Shown here piece by piece: positions 1 to 5,128 of a stretch of 5,128 nucleotides of DNA. Source of the DNA: Candidatus Rifleibacteriota bacterium. Lineage in GTDB: Bacteria > Riflebacteria > Ozemobacteria > Ozemobacterales > Ozemobacteraceae. The stretch is taken from contig JAKQKW010000477.1 of NCBI GenBank assembly GCA_029560455.1, positions 1 through 5,128 on the forward strand. Direction: 5' to 3'. The position numbers were made by a program, and so were the translations under genes. The number at the start of each line of letters is the position of its first letter. The stretch's first letter is position 1. Under the pieces are notes generated by a model. That model had not been told where the DNA came from and did no database searches. It saw only the letters and a program-made list of their open reading frames with translations.

Positions 1-204
1 GGTTACCCGATCATGAAAGACGGCAAAAAGGTCGGCGAAGTCACCTCAGGCACCATGGCCCCGACCCTGCAGAAGAACATCGGCCTCGGCTATGTTCCGC
101 CGGCACTCAGCGCCATCGGCTCGACCTTCGACATTGAAATCCGCGGCAAAAATTACCCCGCAACCGTTATAGAAACACCATTTTATACCAGGGCAAGGAG
201 TTAA
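1..204 (+). CDS. gcvT: Aminomethyltransferase (glycine cleavage T-protein), C-terminal fragment
   Basis: The reading frame is open from base 1 and ends at TAA 202-204, so only the last 67 residues are present and the start lies outside the window. The T-protein takes the aminomethyl group from the lipoyl arm of GcvH, transfers the methylene to tetrahydrofolate and releases ammonia. The fragment matches the C-terminal barrel domain of the GcvT family: a [13 protein letters not shown] turn (about residues 7-18), then a [12 protein letters not shown] segment, an E-I-R-G-K stretch and the usual closing P-F-Y. The folate-binding N-terminal part is not visible. The five genes behind it (glyA, gcvH, gcvPA, gcvPB) support the call. 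The stop is only 2 bases before the glyA start, and the glyA ribosome binding site lies in the last codons of this gene, which suggests coupled translation. Identification is confident even though the gene is partial. Confidence 0.95.
   Translation, partial: GYPIMKDGKKVGEVTSGTMAPTLQKNIGLGYVPPALSAIGSTFDIEIRGKNYPATVIETPFYTRARS
195..200 (+). promoter_or_regulatory. Ribosome binding site of glyA, inside gcvT
   Basis: AAGGAG ends 6 bases before the ATG at 207 and lies within the last codons of gcvT. It fixes the glyA start and means that ribosomes finishing gcvT pass over the site. Confidence 0.8.
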
Positions 205-206
205 TC

Positions 207-1445
207 ATGCAGACCCTTACACAGTTCGACCCCGAAATCAGTGCCATTATCGACCGTGAAAAAAGGCGCCAGATGAGCCAGATCGAGCTCATTGCCTCAG
301 AAAACTTCGTTTCTGAAGCGGTACTTGAAGCCCTCGGCTCGGTTCTCACCAACAAATACGCCGAAGGTTACCCGGCAAAGCGCTATTACGGCGGCTGCGA
401 AGTCGTCGACCAGGCCGAAGATCTGGCCCGTGACCGCGTTAAAAAGCTTTTTGGTGCCGAACACGCCAACGTGCAGCCACATTCGGGCAGCCAGGCCAAC
501 ATGGCTGTTTATCAGGTTGTCATGAAACCGGGCGAAACCTTTCTCGGCATGAACCTGCAGAACGGCGGCCATCTGACTCACGGCAGCCCGGTCAACTTCA
601 GCGGCCTGCTTTATAACGTCGTTCCCTACGGCGTCACCGATGACACTGAAACTCTCGATTATGAAGCGCTCACCCGCCTCGCCAAAGAAAACAAGCCGAA
701 AATGATCATGGTTGGCGCCTCTGCCTACCCGCGCGTCATCGATTTTGAACGCATCCGCAAGGTGTGCGACGAAGTCGAAGCGGTAATGTGCGTCGACATG
801 GCTCACATCGCCGGCCTGGTCGCAGCTGGGCTGCACCCGTCGCCGATTCCCTACGCCGATTTCGTGACCTCGACCACCCACAAGACCCTGCGCGGACCCC
901 GCGGCGGTCTGGTTCTCTGTAAAGAAAAATGGGCCAAGGCTCTCGACAAGGCGATTTTCCCCGGTCTGCAGGGTGGCCCGCTGATGCACGTCATCGCCGC
1001 CAAGGCGGTTGCCTTCAAAGAAGCTCTTGAACCAAGTTTCAAAGACTATCAGAAGCGCGTCATCGAAAACGCCCAGGCTCTGGCTGCCGCCCTCAAAGAA
1101 CGCGGTTTCAGACTGGTTTCAGGTGGCACAGACAATCATCTGATGCTCATCGACGTGCGCAACAAGAACATCACCGGCAAGGCCGCCGAAAAGGCGCTCG
1201 ATCACGCCGGCATTACCGTTAACAAGAACACGATTCCGAACGACCCGGCTTCACCGTTCGTCACCTCGGGCCTGCGCGTCGGCACCCCGGCCGTCACCAC
1301 CCGCGGCATGACTCCTGATGTCATGAAGCAGATTGCCGCCCTGATGGACGAAGCGATCGCCAAACCCGAAGATGAAGCCAATCTTGCCGCTGTCAAGGGC
1401 AAGGTCAACGCCATCTGCGAAAAATTTCCATTTTATAAATTTTAA
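207..1445 (+). CDS. glyA: Serine hydroxymethyltransferase
   Basis: This is a cytosolic PLP enzyme that interconverts serine plus tetrahydrofolate with glycine plus 5,10-methylene-tetrahydrofolate. At 412 residues it has the usual bacterial length (about 415). Visible family landmarks in order are: the substrate-entry motif I-E-L-I-A-S-E-N at 27-33; N-K-Y-A-E-G-Y-P at 49-56, with the catalytic Glu53 and Tyr61 in R-Y-Y-G-G; S-G-S-Q-A-N at 93-98; G-G-H-L-T-H-G at 120-126, whose His122 stacks on [11 protein letters not shown] at 196-203, with Asp197 and His200; the PLP lysine Lys226 in [14 protein letters not shown]; and S-G-L-R-V-G-T at 354-360, with the carboxylate-binding Arg357. Residue roles are from the known family; positions were counted here. 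All key residues are present. Its location between gcvT and gcvH places it directly next to the methylene-tetrahydrofolate made by glycine cleavage, which fits conversion of glycine to serine or the reverse. Confidence 0.98.
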   Translation: MQTLTQFDPEISAIIDREKRRQMSQIELIASENFVSEAVLEALGSVLTNKYAEGYPAKRYYGGCEVVDQAEDLARDRVKKLFGAEHANVQPHSGSQANMAVYQVVMKPGETFLGMNLQNGGHLTHGSPVNFSGLLYNVVPYGVTDDTETLDYEALTRLAKENKPKMIMVGASAYPRVIDFERIRKVCDEVEAVMCVDMAHIAGLVAAGLHPSPIPYADFVTSTTHKTLRGPRGGLVLCKEKWAKALDKAIFPGLQGGPLMHVIAAKAVAFKEALEPSFKDYQKRVIENAQALAAALKERGFRLVSGGTDNHLMLIDVRNKNITGKAAEKALDHAGITVNKNTIPNDPASPFVTSGLRVGTPAVTTRGMTPDVMKQIAALMDEAIAKPEDEANLAAVKGKVNAICEKFPFYKF

Positions 1446-1463
1446 GGCTGAACAGGAGATATT

Positions 1464-1829
1464 ATGACCACCAAATTCACGAAAGAACACGAATGGGCAA
1501 AACTCGAAGGCGATACCGTCACCGTCGGCATCACTGATTACGCTGCACACCAGCTCGGCGACGTCGTATTCGTCGAACTGCCGGCCAAGGGCAGCAAGCT
1601 TCAGAAAGACAAAGTTTTCGGTACCATCGAATCGGTCAAAACCGTTTCTGATCTCTATTCTCCGGTAACCGGCGAAGTCGTTGCCGTCAACGAAAACCTC
1701 GAAAACAACCCCGCCCTCGTCAACGAAGAACCGATGGGCGCCGGCTGGATCTGCAAAGTTAAAATGGCAAATCCTTCAGAATTCGATCAGCTTCTGTCAG
1801 AAGCCGACTACAAGAAAATCTGCGACTAA
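1464..1829 (+). CDS. gcvH: Glycine cleavage system H-protein (lipoyl carrier)
   Basis: GcvH carries the lipoyl arm that shuttles the aminomethyl intermediate between the P-, T- and L-proteins. The 121-residue product is close to the usual 125-130. The family pattern is clear: H-E-W at 9-11, G-I-T-D-Y-A-A-H-Q-L-G-D at 22-33, F-V-E-L-P at 36-40, the lipoylation site E-S-V-K-T-V-S-D-L at 56-64 with Lys59 as the modified lysine, then N-E-N-L-E-N-N-P-A-L-V-N at 76-87 and G-A-G-W-I at 92-96. An AGGAGA at 1454-1459 precedes the ATG by 4 bases. The gene follows glyA by 18 bases and precedes gcvPA by 18 bases. Lipoylation would need LipA/LipB or LplA, and reoxidation would need Lpd; none of these is encoded in the window. 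Confidence 0.98.
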   Translation: MTTKFTKEHEWAKLEGDTVTVGITDYAAHQLGDVVFVELPAKGSKLQKDKVFGTIESVKTVSDLYSPVTGEVVAVNENLENNPALVNEEPMGAGWICKVKMANPSEFDQLLSEADYKKICD

Positions 1830-1847
1830 TCGCACAGGAGTTCCTTT

Positions 1848-3194
1848 ATGGCTACCTATATCCCCACCACTCCTGATGAACTTCAGGAAATGCTGGGGGC
1901 CATCGGTGTTAAAAGCATCGACGACCTCTTTGCAGAGATTCCGCCCGAGCTCAGGCTGCAGGGCGAGTTGAATCTGCCCGCCGGCATGAGCGAGTCAGAA
2001 ATGGCCCGCAAAGTCGCCCGGCTCGCTGAAACCAACGAAACCGTCGAAAAAAACGTCTGTTTTCTCGGCGGCGGCGCTTATGACCACATCATTCCGGCCG
2101 TAATCGACCACATTCTGCTCCGCGGCGACTTCTTCACCGCCTACACTCCATATCAGCCAGAAGTTTCGCAGGGCACTCTGCAGTGCATCTACGAATACCA
2201 GAGCCTGATCTGCGGCCTCACCGGCATGGACCAGTCGAACGCTTCTCTGTATGAAGGCGCCACCGCCAACGTCGAAGCGATCAACATGGCCACCGCCCAG
2301 ACCGGTCGCAGCAAAGTGCTCGTGCTGCAGACACTCAACCCCGAATACCGCCGCGTCATCAACACGCTCAACGGTGCTCTCGGCGTCGAAATCGTCACCG
2401 TGCCGTTCGAAGACGGTGCCGTCGACCCGGCCCGCGTTCAGGAACTGATGAACGACAAGATCGCCGCTGTAGTAATGCAGTATCCGAACTTCTTCGGCAG
2501 CATCGAAGATATCGAACGCATCTCGGAAATCGCACACGCAGCCGGTGCGCTCAGCATCGTCAGTGCCAACCCGATCGCCCTCGGCCTCATCGAAGCACCG
2601 GGCAAACTCGGCGCCGACATCGTCACCGGTGAAGGCCAGCCGCTCGGCATCCCGTTGAGCTTCGGCGGCCCGTATCTCGGCTTCATCGCCGCGAAAAAAG
2701 CCCTGCTGCGCCGCATGCCCGGCCGCATCGTCGGCAGAACCAAAGACATCGACGGCAAAATCGGTTTCGTTCTCACTCTGCAGGCCCGCGAACAGCACAT
2801 CAGACGCGAAAAGGCGAGCAGCAACATCTGTTCGAACCAGGCACTGATGGCGCTCAACGCCACAATATACATGAGCCTGCTCGGCCGCGACGGCATTAAA
2901 GAAGTCGCTTACCAGTCCTTCCAGAAAGCGCACTACATGAAGCGCGAACTGGCCAAAGTCGCAGGCGTCAGCTTCCCGTTCACCGGCAGCTTCTTCCATG
3001 AAATGGTCGTCAAGATTCCGAATGCGCGCAAAGTGCTCGGCAAAATGGCCAAAAAAGGCGTTTTCGCAGGCATTCCGCTCGACAACTGGTTCACCAGCCT
3101 CAAAGACTGCGTGCTCATCGCTGTTACCGAAAAACGCACCAAAGACGAAATCGACAATTACTGCAACCTGTTAGGAGGGTTTATCAATGGCTGA
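1848..3194 (+). CDS. gcvPA: Glycine dehydrogenase (decarboxylating) subunit 1
   Basis: This is the N-terminal half of the split P-protein. With GcvPB it forms the PLP-dependent decarboxylase that removes CO2 from glycine and loads the aminomethyl group onto GcvH. The 448 residues match subunit 1 of two-subunit systems. Recognisable stretches are F-L-G-G-G-A-Y-D-H at 72-80, [10 protein letters not shown] at 101-110, S-L-Y-E-G-A-T-A at 133-140, [15 protein letters not shown] at 261-275, and the [10 protein letters not shown] block at 291-300 followed by [18 protein letters not shown] at 311-328. As expected for this subunit, the PLP-binding lysine is absent; it lies in GcvPB. The start is supported by AGGAG at 1836-1840, 7 bases upstream of the ATG. 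The 3' end overlaps gcvPB by 8 bases and contains its ribosome binding site. Confidence 0.98.
   Translation: MATYIPTTPDELQEMLGAIGVKSIDDLFAEIPPELRLQGELNLPAGMSESEMARKVARLAETNETVEKNVCFLGGGAYDHIIPAVIDHILLRGDFFTAYTPYQPEVSQGTLQCIYEYQSLICGLTGMDQSNASLYEGATANVEAINMATAQTGRSKVLVLQTLNPEYRRVINTLNGALGVEIVTVPFEDGAVDPARVQELMNDKIAAVVMQYPNFFGSIEDIERISEIAHAAGALSIVSANPIALGLIEAPGKLGADIVTGEGQPLGIPLSFGGPYLGFIAAKKALLRRMPGRIVGRTKDIDGKIGFVLTLQAREQHIRREKASSNICSNQALMALNATIYMSLLGRDGIKEVAYQSFQKAHYMKRELAKVAGVSFPFTGSFFHEMVVKIPNARKVLGKMAKKGVFAGIPLDNWFTSLKDCVLIAVTEKRTKDEIDNYCNLLGGFING
3173..3179 (+). promoter_or_regulatory. Ribosome binding site of gcvPB, inside gcvPA
   Basis: AGGAGGG lies 7 bases before the ATG at 3187 and encodes part of the last Leu-Gly-Gly of GcvPA. 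It is the longest Shine-Dalgarno match among the genes in the window and decides the gcvPB start. Together with the 8-base overlap it suggests translational coupling, which would help keep the two P-protein subunits at equal levels. Confidence 0.8.
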
Positions 3195-4638
3195 ACCCTT
3201 GATTTTTGATCTCAACAAAGACGGCCGCCGCGGCTACGCTCTGCCAGCTCTCGATGTACCGGCACTCGACCCCGCCGACCATATTCCCTCACGCTTTCTG
3301 CGCCAGGAACTGCCGCTGCCCTCACTGTCAGAACTCGAAGTCGTCAGGCACTTCACCCGCCTGTCACGGCTGAATCACAGCGTCGATATCGGCTTTTACC
3401 CGCTCGGCTCCTGCACCATGAAGTATAACCCCAAGGTTAACGAAAACATGGCGCGCCTGCCCGGTTTTGCGCACATTCACCCGCAGCAGCCCGAAGAAAC
3501 TGTTCAGGGCGCGCTCGAAATGCTCAAGACCCTCGAAGATCAGCTTGCCGAAGTCACCGGCATGGACGCGATGACCCTGCAGCCTGCAGCCGGCGCTCAC
3601 GGCGAAATGACCGGTCTGCTGATCATGAAGGCCTATCACAAGAAGCAGGGCAATCACAAGACCAAGATCATGATTCCTGACAGCGGCCACGGCACCAACC
3701 CGGCGTCGTGCTCGATGGTCGGCTACGAAGTCATCAACGTAAAATCGAATGACCGCGGCAGCATCGACATTGAAGACCTCAAAGCCAAGCTGAGCCCTGA
3801 CGTTGCCGGTCTGATGATCACCAACCCGAGCACCCTCGGGCTGTTCGACGAAAACATCGGCGAACTCGCGAGCCTGATTCACTCGGTCGACGGGCTTCTC
3901 TACTATGACGGCGCCAATCTCAACGCCATCATGGGCTGGACCCGCCCCGGCGACATGGGCTTCGACATCGTGCATCTGAATCTGCACAAGACCTTCTCGA
4001 CCCCGCACGGCGGCGGTGGCCCCGGTGCCGGCCCCGTAGGCGTCAAGAAGCATCTTGAAGCTTTCCTGCCCAACCCGCGCGTCGTTTTCGACGGCAAGAA
4101 ATACAAGCTGCAGACCAAATGCCGCGAATCGGTCGGCCCGGTTCTCGGCTCGGTCGGCAACTTCCTGGTGCTGGTGCGCGCTTTCGCCTACATCATGGTC
4201 AACGGCAGCGAAGGCCTCAAGAATTCGTCTGCCTACGCCGTTCTCAACGCCAACTACATGATGGCGCGTCTGAAAAAGACCTACCATCTGCCTTACGATC
4301 GTTTCTGCAAGCACGAATTCGTGCTCTCAGGGAAATCGCTGGCCCAGTATGGCGTCAAGACCCTCGATGTCGCCAAGCGCCTGCTCGATTTCGGGTTCCA
4401 TGCGCCGACCATCTACTTCCCGATGATCGTCGAAGAATCGATGATGTTCGAGCCGACCGAAACCGAAAGCAAGGGCACCCTCGACTGCTTCATGGAAGCC
4501 ATGGAAATGATCGCCCGCGAAGCCGCAGAAAACCCAGACAATCTCAAGAACGCGCCGCTCAAAACGCCGGTGCGCCGCCTTGACGAGGCAACTGCCGCCC
4601 GCAAACCCGATATCAATTATTTCCAGCGCCCGGAATAA
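3187..4638 (+). CDS. gcvPB: Glycine dehydrogenase (decarboxylating) subunit 2, PLP-binding
   Basis: This is the C-terminal half of the split P-protein and carries the PLP cofactor. At 483 residues it has the normal length for subunit 2, and together with GcvPA (931 residues in all) it covers the roughly 950-residue single-chain P-protein. Landmarks are [13 protein letters not shown] at 71-83, Q-P-A-A-G-A-H-G-E at 132-140, [11 protein letters not shown] at 164-174, I-T-N-P-S-T-L-G at 211-218, Y-Y-D-G-A-N-L-N-A at 239-247, and the PLP site [16 protein letters not shown] at 265-280 with Lys268 as the Schiff-base lysine. A P-T-E-T-E-S-K block at 423-429 is also typical. The start follows a strong AGGAGGG and overlaps the gcvPA stop. 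No terminator follows directly, so the operon transcript may run on to the terminator at 4919-4954. Confidence 0.98.
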   Translation: MAEPLIFDLNKDGRRGYALPALDVPALDPADHIPSRFLRQELPLPSLSELEVVRHFTRLSRLNHSVDIGFYPLGSCTMKYNPKVNENMARLPGFAHIHPQQPEETVQGALEMLKTLEDQLAEVTGMDAMTLQPAAGAHGEMTGLLIMKAYHKKQGNHKTKIMIPDSGHGTNPASCSMVGYEVINVKSNDRGSIDIEDLKAKLSPDVAGLMITNPSTLGLFDENIGELASLIHSVDGLLYYDGANLNAIMGWTRPGDMGFDIVHLNLHKTFSTPHGGGGPGAGPVGVKKHLEAFLPNPRVVFDGKKYKLQTKCRESVGPVLGSVGNFLVLVRAFAYIMVNGSEGLKNSSAYAVLNANYMMARLKKTYHLPYDRFCKHEFVLSGKSLAQYGVKTLDVAKRLLDFGFHAPTIYFPMIVEESMMFEPTETESKGTLDCFMEAMEMIAREAAENPDNLKNAPLKTPVRRLDEATAARKPDINYFQRPE

Positions 4639-4713
4639 TCGTGAATTAATAAGGACTTATTGAATGCTTCACACCGGTTCGTCGGCGTGTCCTATCAGCC
4701 GGGTTACTTTTTT

Positions 4714-4730
4714 GCTGACAGGAGGTCAGC
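4714..4730 (+). promoter_or_regulatory. Hairpin with AGGAG loop, alternative to the junction-closing helix
   Basis: GCTGAC and GTCAGC form a perfect 6-pair stem with the 5-base loop AGGAG. The same bases are also part of the 9-pair long-range helix with 4834-4842, so the two pairings are mutually exclusive. The loop is exactly complementary to the CTCCT loop of the hairpin at 4832-4844. Confidence 0.4.
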
Positions 4731-4831
4731 GATACTCGGCATCATCAGGATTGATGATGCCGGGTGCTCCAGCAAAACTTTTTCAAGTTTTCGCTCTACA
4801 GAACCGCTCTATCCTGCGCGGTTCTGCATAA

Positions 4832-4844
4832 GCACCTCCTGTGC
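4832..4844 (+). promoter_or_regulatory. Hairpin with CTCCT loop, partner of the AGGAG loop
   Basis: GCAC and GTGC form a 4-pair stem around the 5-base loop CTCCT. The segment CACCTCCT also resembles the anti-Shine-Dalgarno end of 16S rRNA. It either pairs long-range with 4718-4726 or forms this hairpin, and in the hairpin form it could kiss the AGGAG loop. Confidence 0.35.
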
Positions 4845-4918
4845 AAAACAAGCTTACGAAAAAGTAATCCCGGCTTCTCTCCACGCCTCGATGTGACGCT
4901 TTTCAACAGGCTATAAAT

Positions 4919-4954
4919 TGTTGGGGTTCAGCATATTGAACCCCAACAGTTTTT
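4919..4954 (+). terminator. Strong Rho-independent terminator
   Basis: GTTGGGGTTCA (4920-4930) pairs perfectly with TGAACCCCAAC (4937-4947) around the 6-base loop GCATAT, and a T4919-A4948 pair extends the stem to 12. A run of five T follows at 4950-4954. It would end transcripts from the gcv operon and from the structured RNA element before the next gene. Because it sits 34 bases upstream of the ATG at 4989, it could also act as an attenuator for that gene if the RNA upstream is a leader. Confidence 0.9.
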
Positions 4955-4988
4955 CCGGACTATTTATTAATCACTCATAGAAGAAAAA

Positions 4989-5128
4989 ATGGAAATCAGC
5001 AAAACCATCGACCTGCCGCAGCTTGAAGTCAGAATGCTGCGTGAAATTCTGCAGTTTCTGCGCCCCTCTGACAGCCGGCAGGTCTGGCTGGTCGGCGGCA
5101 GTATCCGCGACCTGCTGCGCGGCGCCAC
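4989..5128 (+). CDS. Class II tRNA nucleotidyltransferase / poly(A) polymerase family protein, N-terminal fragment
   Basis: The frame starts at ATG 4989 and runs off the window after 46 complete codons. An in-frame TAA at 4968-4970 limits upstream extension, and no other usual start codon lies between. Residues 32-45 read V-W-L-V-G-G-S-I-R-D-L-L-R-G, the nucleotide-binding motif (V-G-G-x-x-R-D-x-L-x-G) at the start of the head domain of class II CCA-adding enzymes and bacterial poly(A) polymerases. These enzymes add CCA to tRNA 3' ends or A tails to RNA. The catalytic Asp-x-Asp that follows lies outside the window, so CCA-adding, A-adding and poly(A) polymerase activities cannot be told apart. 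The first 30 residues look like a short helical lead-in. Only a weak purine-rich AGAAGAA (4979-4985) stands where the other genes have AGGAG. The terminator upstream indicates a separate transcription unit. Confidence 0.85.
   Translation, partial: MEISKTIDLPQLEVRMLREILQFLRPSDSRQVWLVGGSIRDLLRGA

Larger units (their letters stand above)
4660..4906 (+). ncRNA. Unrecognised structured RNA element (about 250 nt) with a four-way junction
   Basis: The 350-base gap between gcvPB and the next gene folds by eye into one coherent nested structure. From outside inwards the helices are: TTGAA 4660-4664 with TTCAA 4902-4906; TCACA 4669-4673 with TGTGA 4892-4896; GGCGTG 4684-4689 with CACGCC 4882-4887; GCCGGG plus TTACTTTTT 4698-4712 with AAAAAGTAA, a bulged T4868 and CCCGGC (4859-4874); and ACAGGAGGT 4718-4726 with ACCTCCTGT 4834-4842. 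The last helix closes a junction with three hairpins: 4733-4746 with 4753-4766 (14 pairs, two of them G-U, loop AGGATT); 4771-4780 with 4785-4795 (10 pairs, one bulge, loop TTTC); and 4799-4807 with 4818-4826 (9 pairs). The G-U pairs favour RNA over a DNA palindrome. An intrinsic terminator follows 12 bases later. The element could be an independent small RNA, the 3' UTR of the gcv operon, a leader for the next gene, or a degenerate palindromic mobile element. It does not look to me like tmRNA, RNase P RNA, SRP RNA, 6S RNA or a glycine riboswitch. The strand is inferred from the terminator and flanking genes. I found no convincing promoter for it. Confidence 0.6.

Noticed and set aside
1995..2999. 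Long minus-strand frame (334 codons) opposite gcvPA, with similar long frames opposite glyA (297-989) and gcvPB (3364-4314).
   Set aside because: They are antisense to highly conserved enzymes, show no family motifs and no ribosome binding site of note, and are expected from the strong C/G bias at third codon positions.
4119..4583. Plus-strand 154-codon frame within gcvPB.
   Set aside because: It is an out-of-frame shadow of gcvPB with an arginine- and histidine-rich product typical of such shadows.
4580..4616. Possible promoter for the RNA element: TTGACG (4580-4585) and TATCAA (4611-4616) near the end of gcvPB.
   Set aside because: The spacing of 25 bases is too long for a standard sigma-70-type promoter, and both boxes lie in conserved coding sequence.
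4664..4831. Small reading frame of 55 codons with AAGGA 8 bases before the ATG, and an overlapping 78-codon frame from TTG 4660 to 4896.
   Set aside because: Both lie wholly within the base-paired RNA element. Their predicted products have no recognisable domain, and base composition and codon choice differ from the neighbouring genes. The AAGGA also falls in a small hairpin. A real small protein is not excluded but is not supported.
4660..4955. Identity as tmRNA, SRP RNA, RNase P RNA, 6S RNA or glycine riboswitch.
   Set aside because: I could not find the tmRNA tag frame and tRNA-like ends, the SRP GGAA-loop helix, the conserved RNase P cores or a glycine aptamer core, and the four-way junction does not fit the 6S rod. 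A covariance-model search would be the proper test.
4936..4966. Possible promoter for the nucleotidyltransferase gene: TTGAAC (4936-4941) and TATTTA (4961-4966).
   Set aside because: The spacing of 19 bases is long, the -35 candidate lies inside the terminator stem and the -10 match is moderate. A promoter in this AT-rich stretch is plausible but not shown.

Overview
The window is a bacterial chromosome segment in which almost all sequence up to about position 4640 is one plus-strand operon for glycine cleavage and one-carbon metabolism. The protein genes use mainly C- or G-ending codons, each has an AGGAG-type ribosome binding site, and glycine decarboxylase is split into two subunits (GcvPA and GcvPB). 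The split P-protein occurs in many lineages (Firmicutes, Thermotogae, many deltaproteobacteria, the PVC group and several candidate phyla), and the large gammaproteobacterial-type single GcvP is absent. I cannot place the organism more precisely from the sequence alone.

Layout: 1-204 is the C-terminal end of gcvT (aminomethyltransferase, T-protein). 207-1445 is glyA (serine hydroxymethyltransferase). 1464-1829 is gcvH (lipoyl carrier H-protein). 1848-3194 is gcvPA and 3187-4638 is gcvPB (the two halves of the P-protein). Gaps are 2, 18 and 18 bases, and the last pair overlaps by 8 bases, so the genes are almost certainly co-transcribed. Their promoter lies upstream of the window, and lpd (L-protein) is not seen here. 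P, H and T proteins together turn glycine plus tetrahydrofolate into CO2, ammonia and methylene-tetrahydrofolate. GlyA uses that methylene group to turn a second glycine into serine, or runs in reverse.

The 350-base gap at 4639-4988 is the most interesting part. It holds no convincing protein gene, but positions 4660-4906 form a series of nested long-range inverted repeats that enclose a four-way junction with three hairpins, one of which has a 14-pair stem. This region is followed directly by a strong intrinsic terminator (4919-4954). It looks like a structured non-coding RNA of about 250 nt, or a riboswitch-like leader or 3'-UTR element, that I do not recognise. It also contains two small hairpins whose loops, AGGAG and CTCCT, are exactly complementary, so it may switch between a long-range stem and local or kissing hairpins.

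The window ends in the first 46 codons of a class II nucleotidyltransferase (CCA-adding enzyme or poly(A) polymerase type), starting at 4989 just after the terminator.
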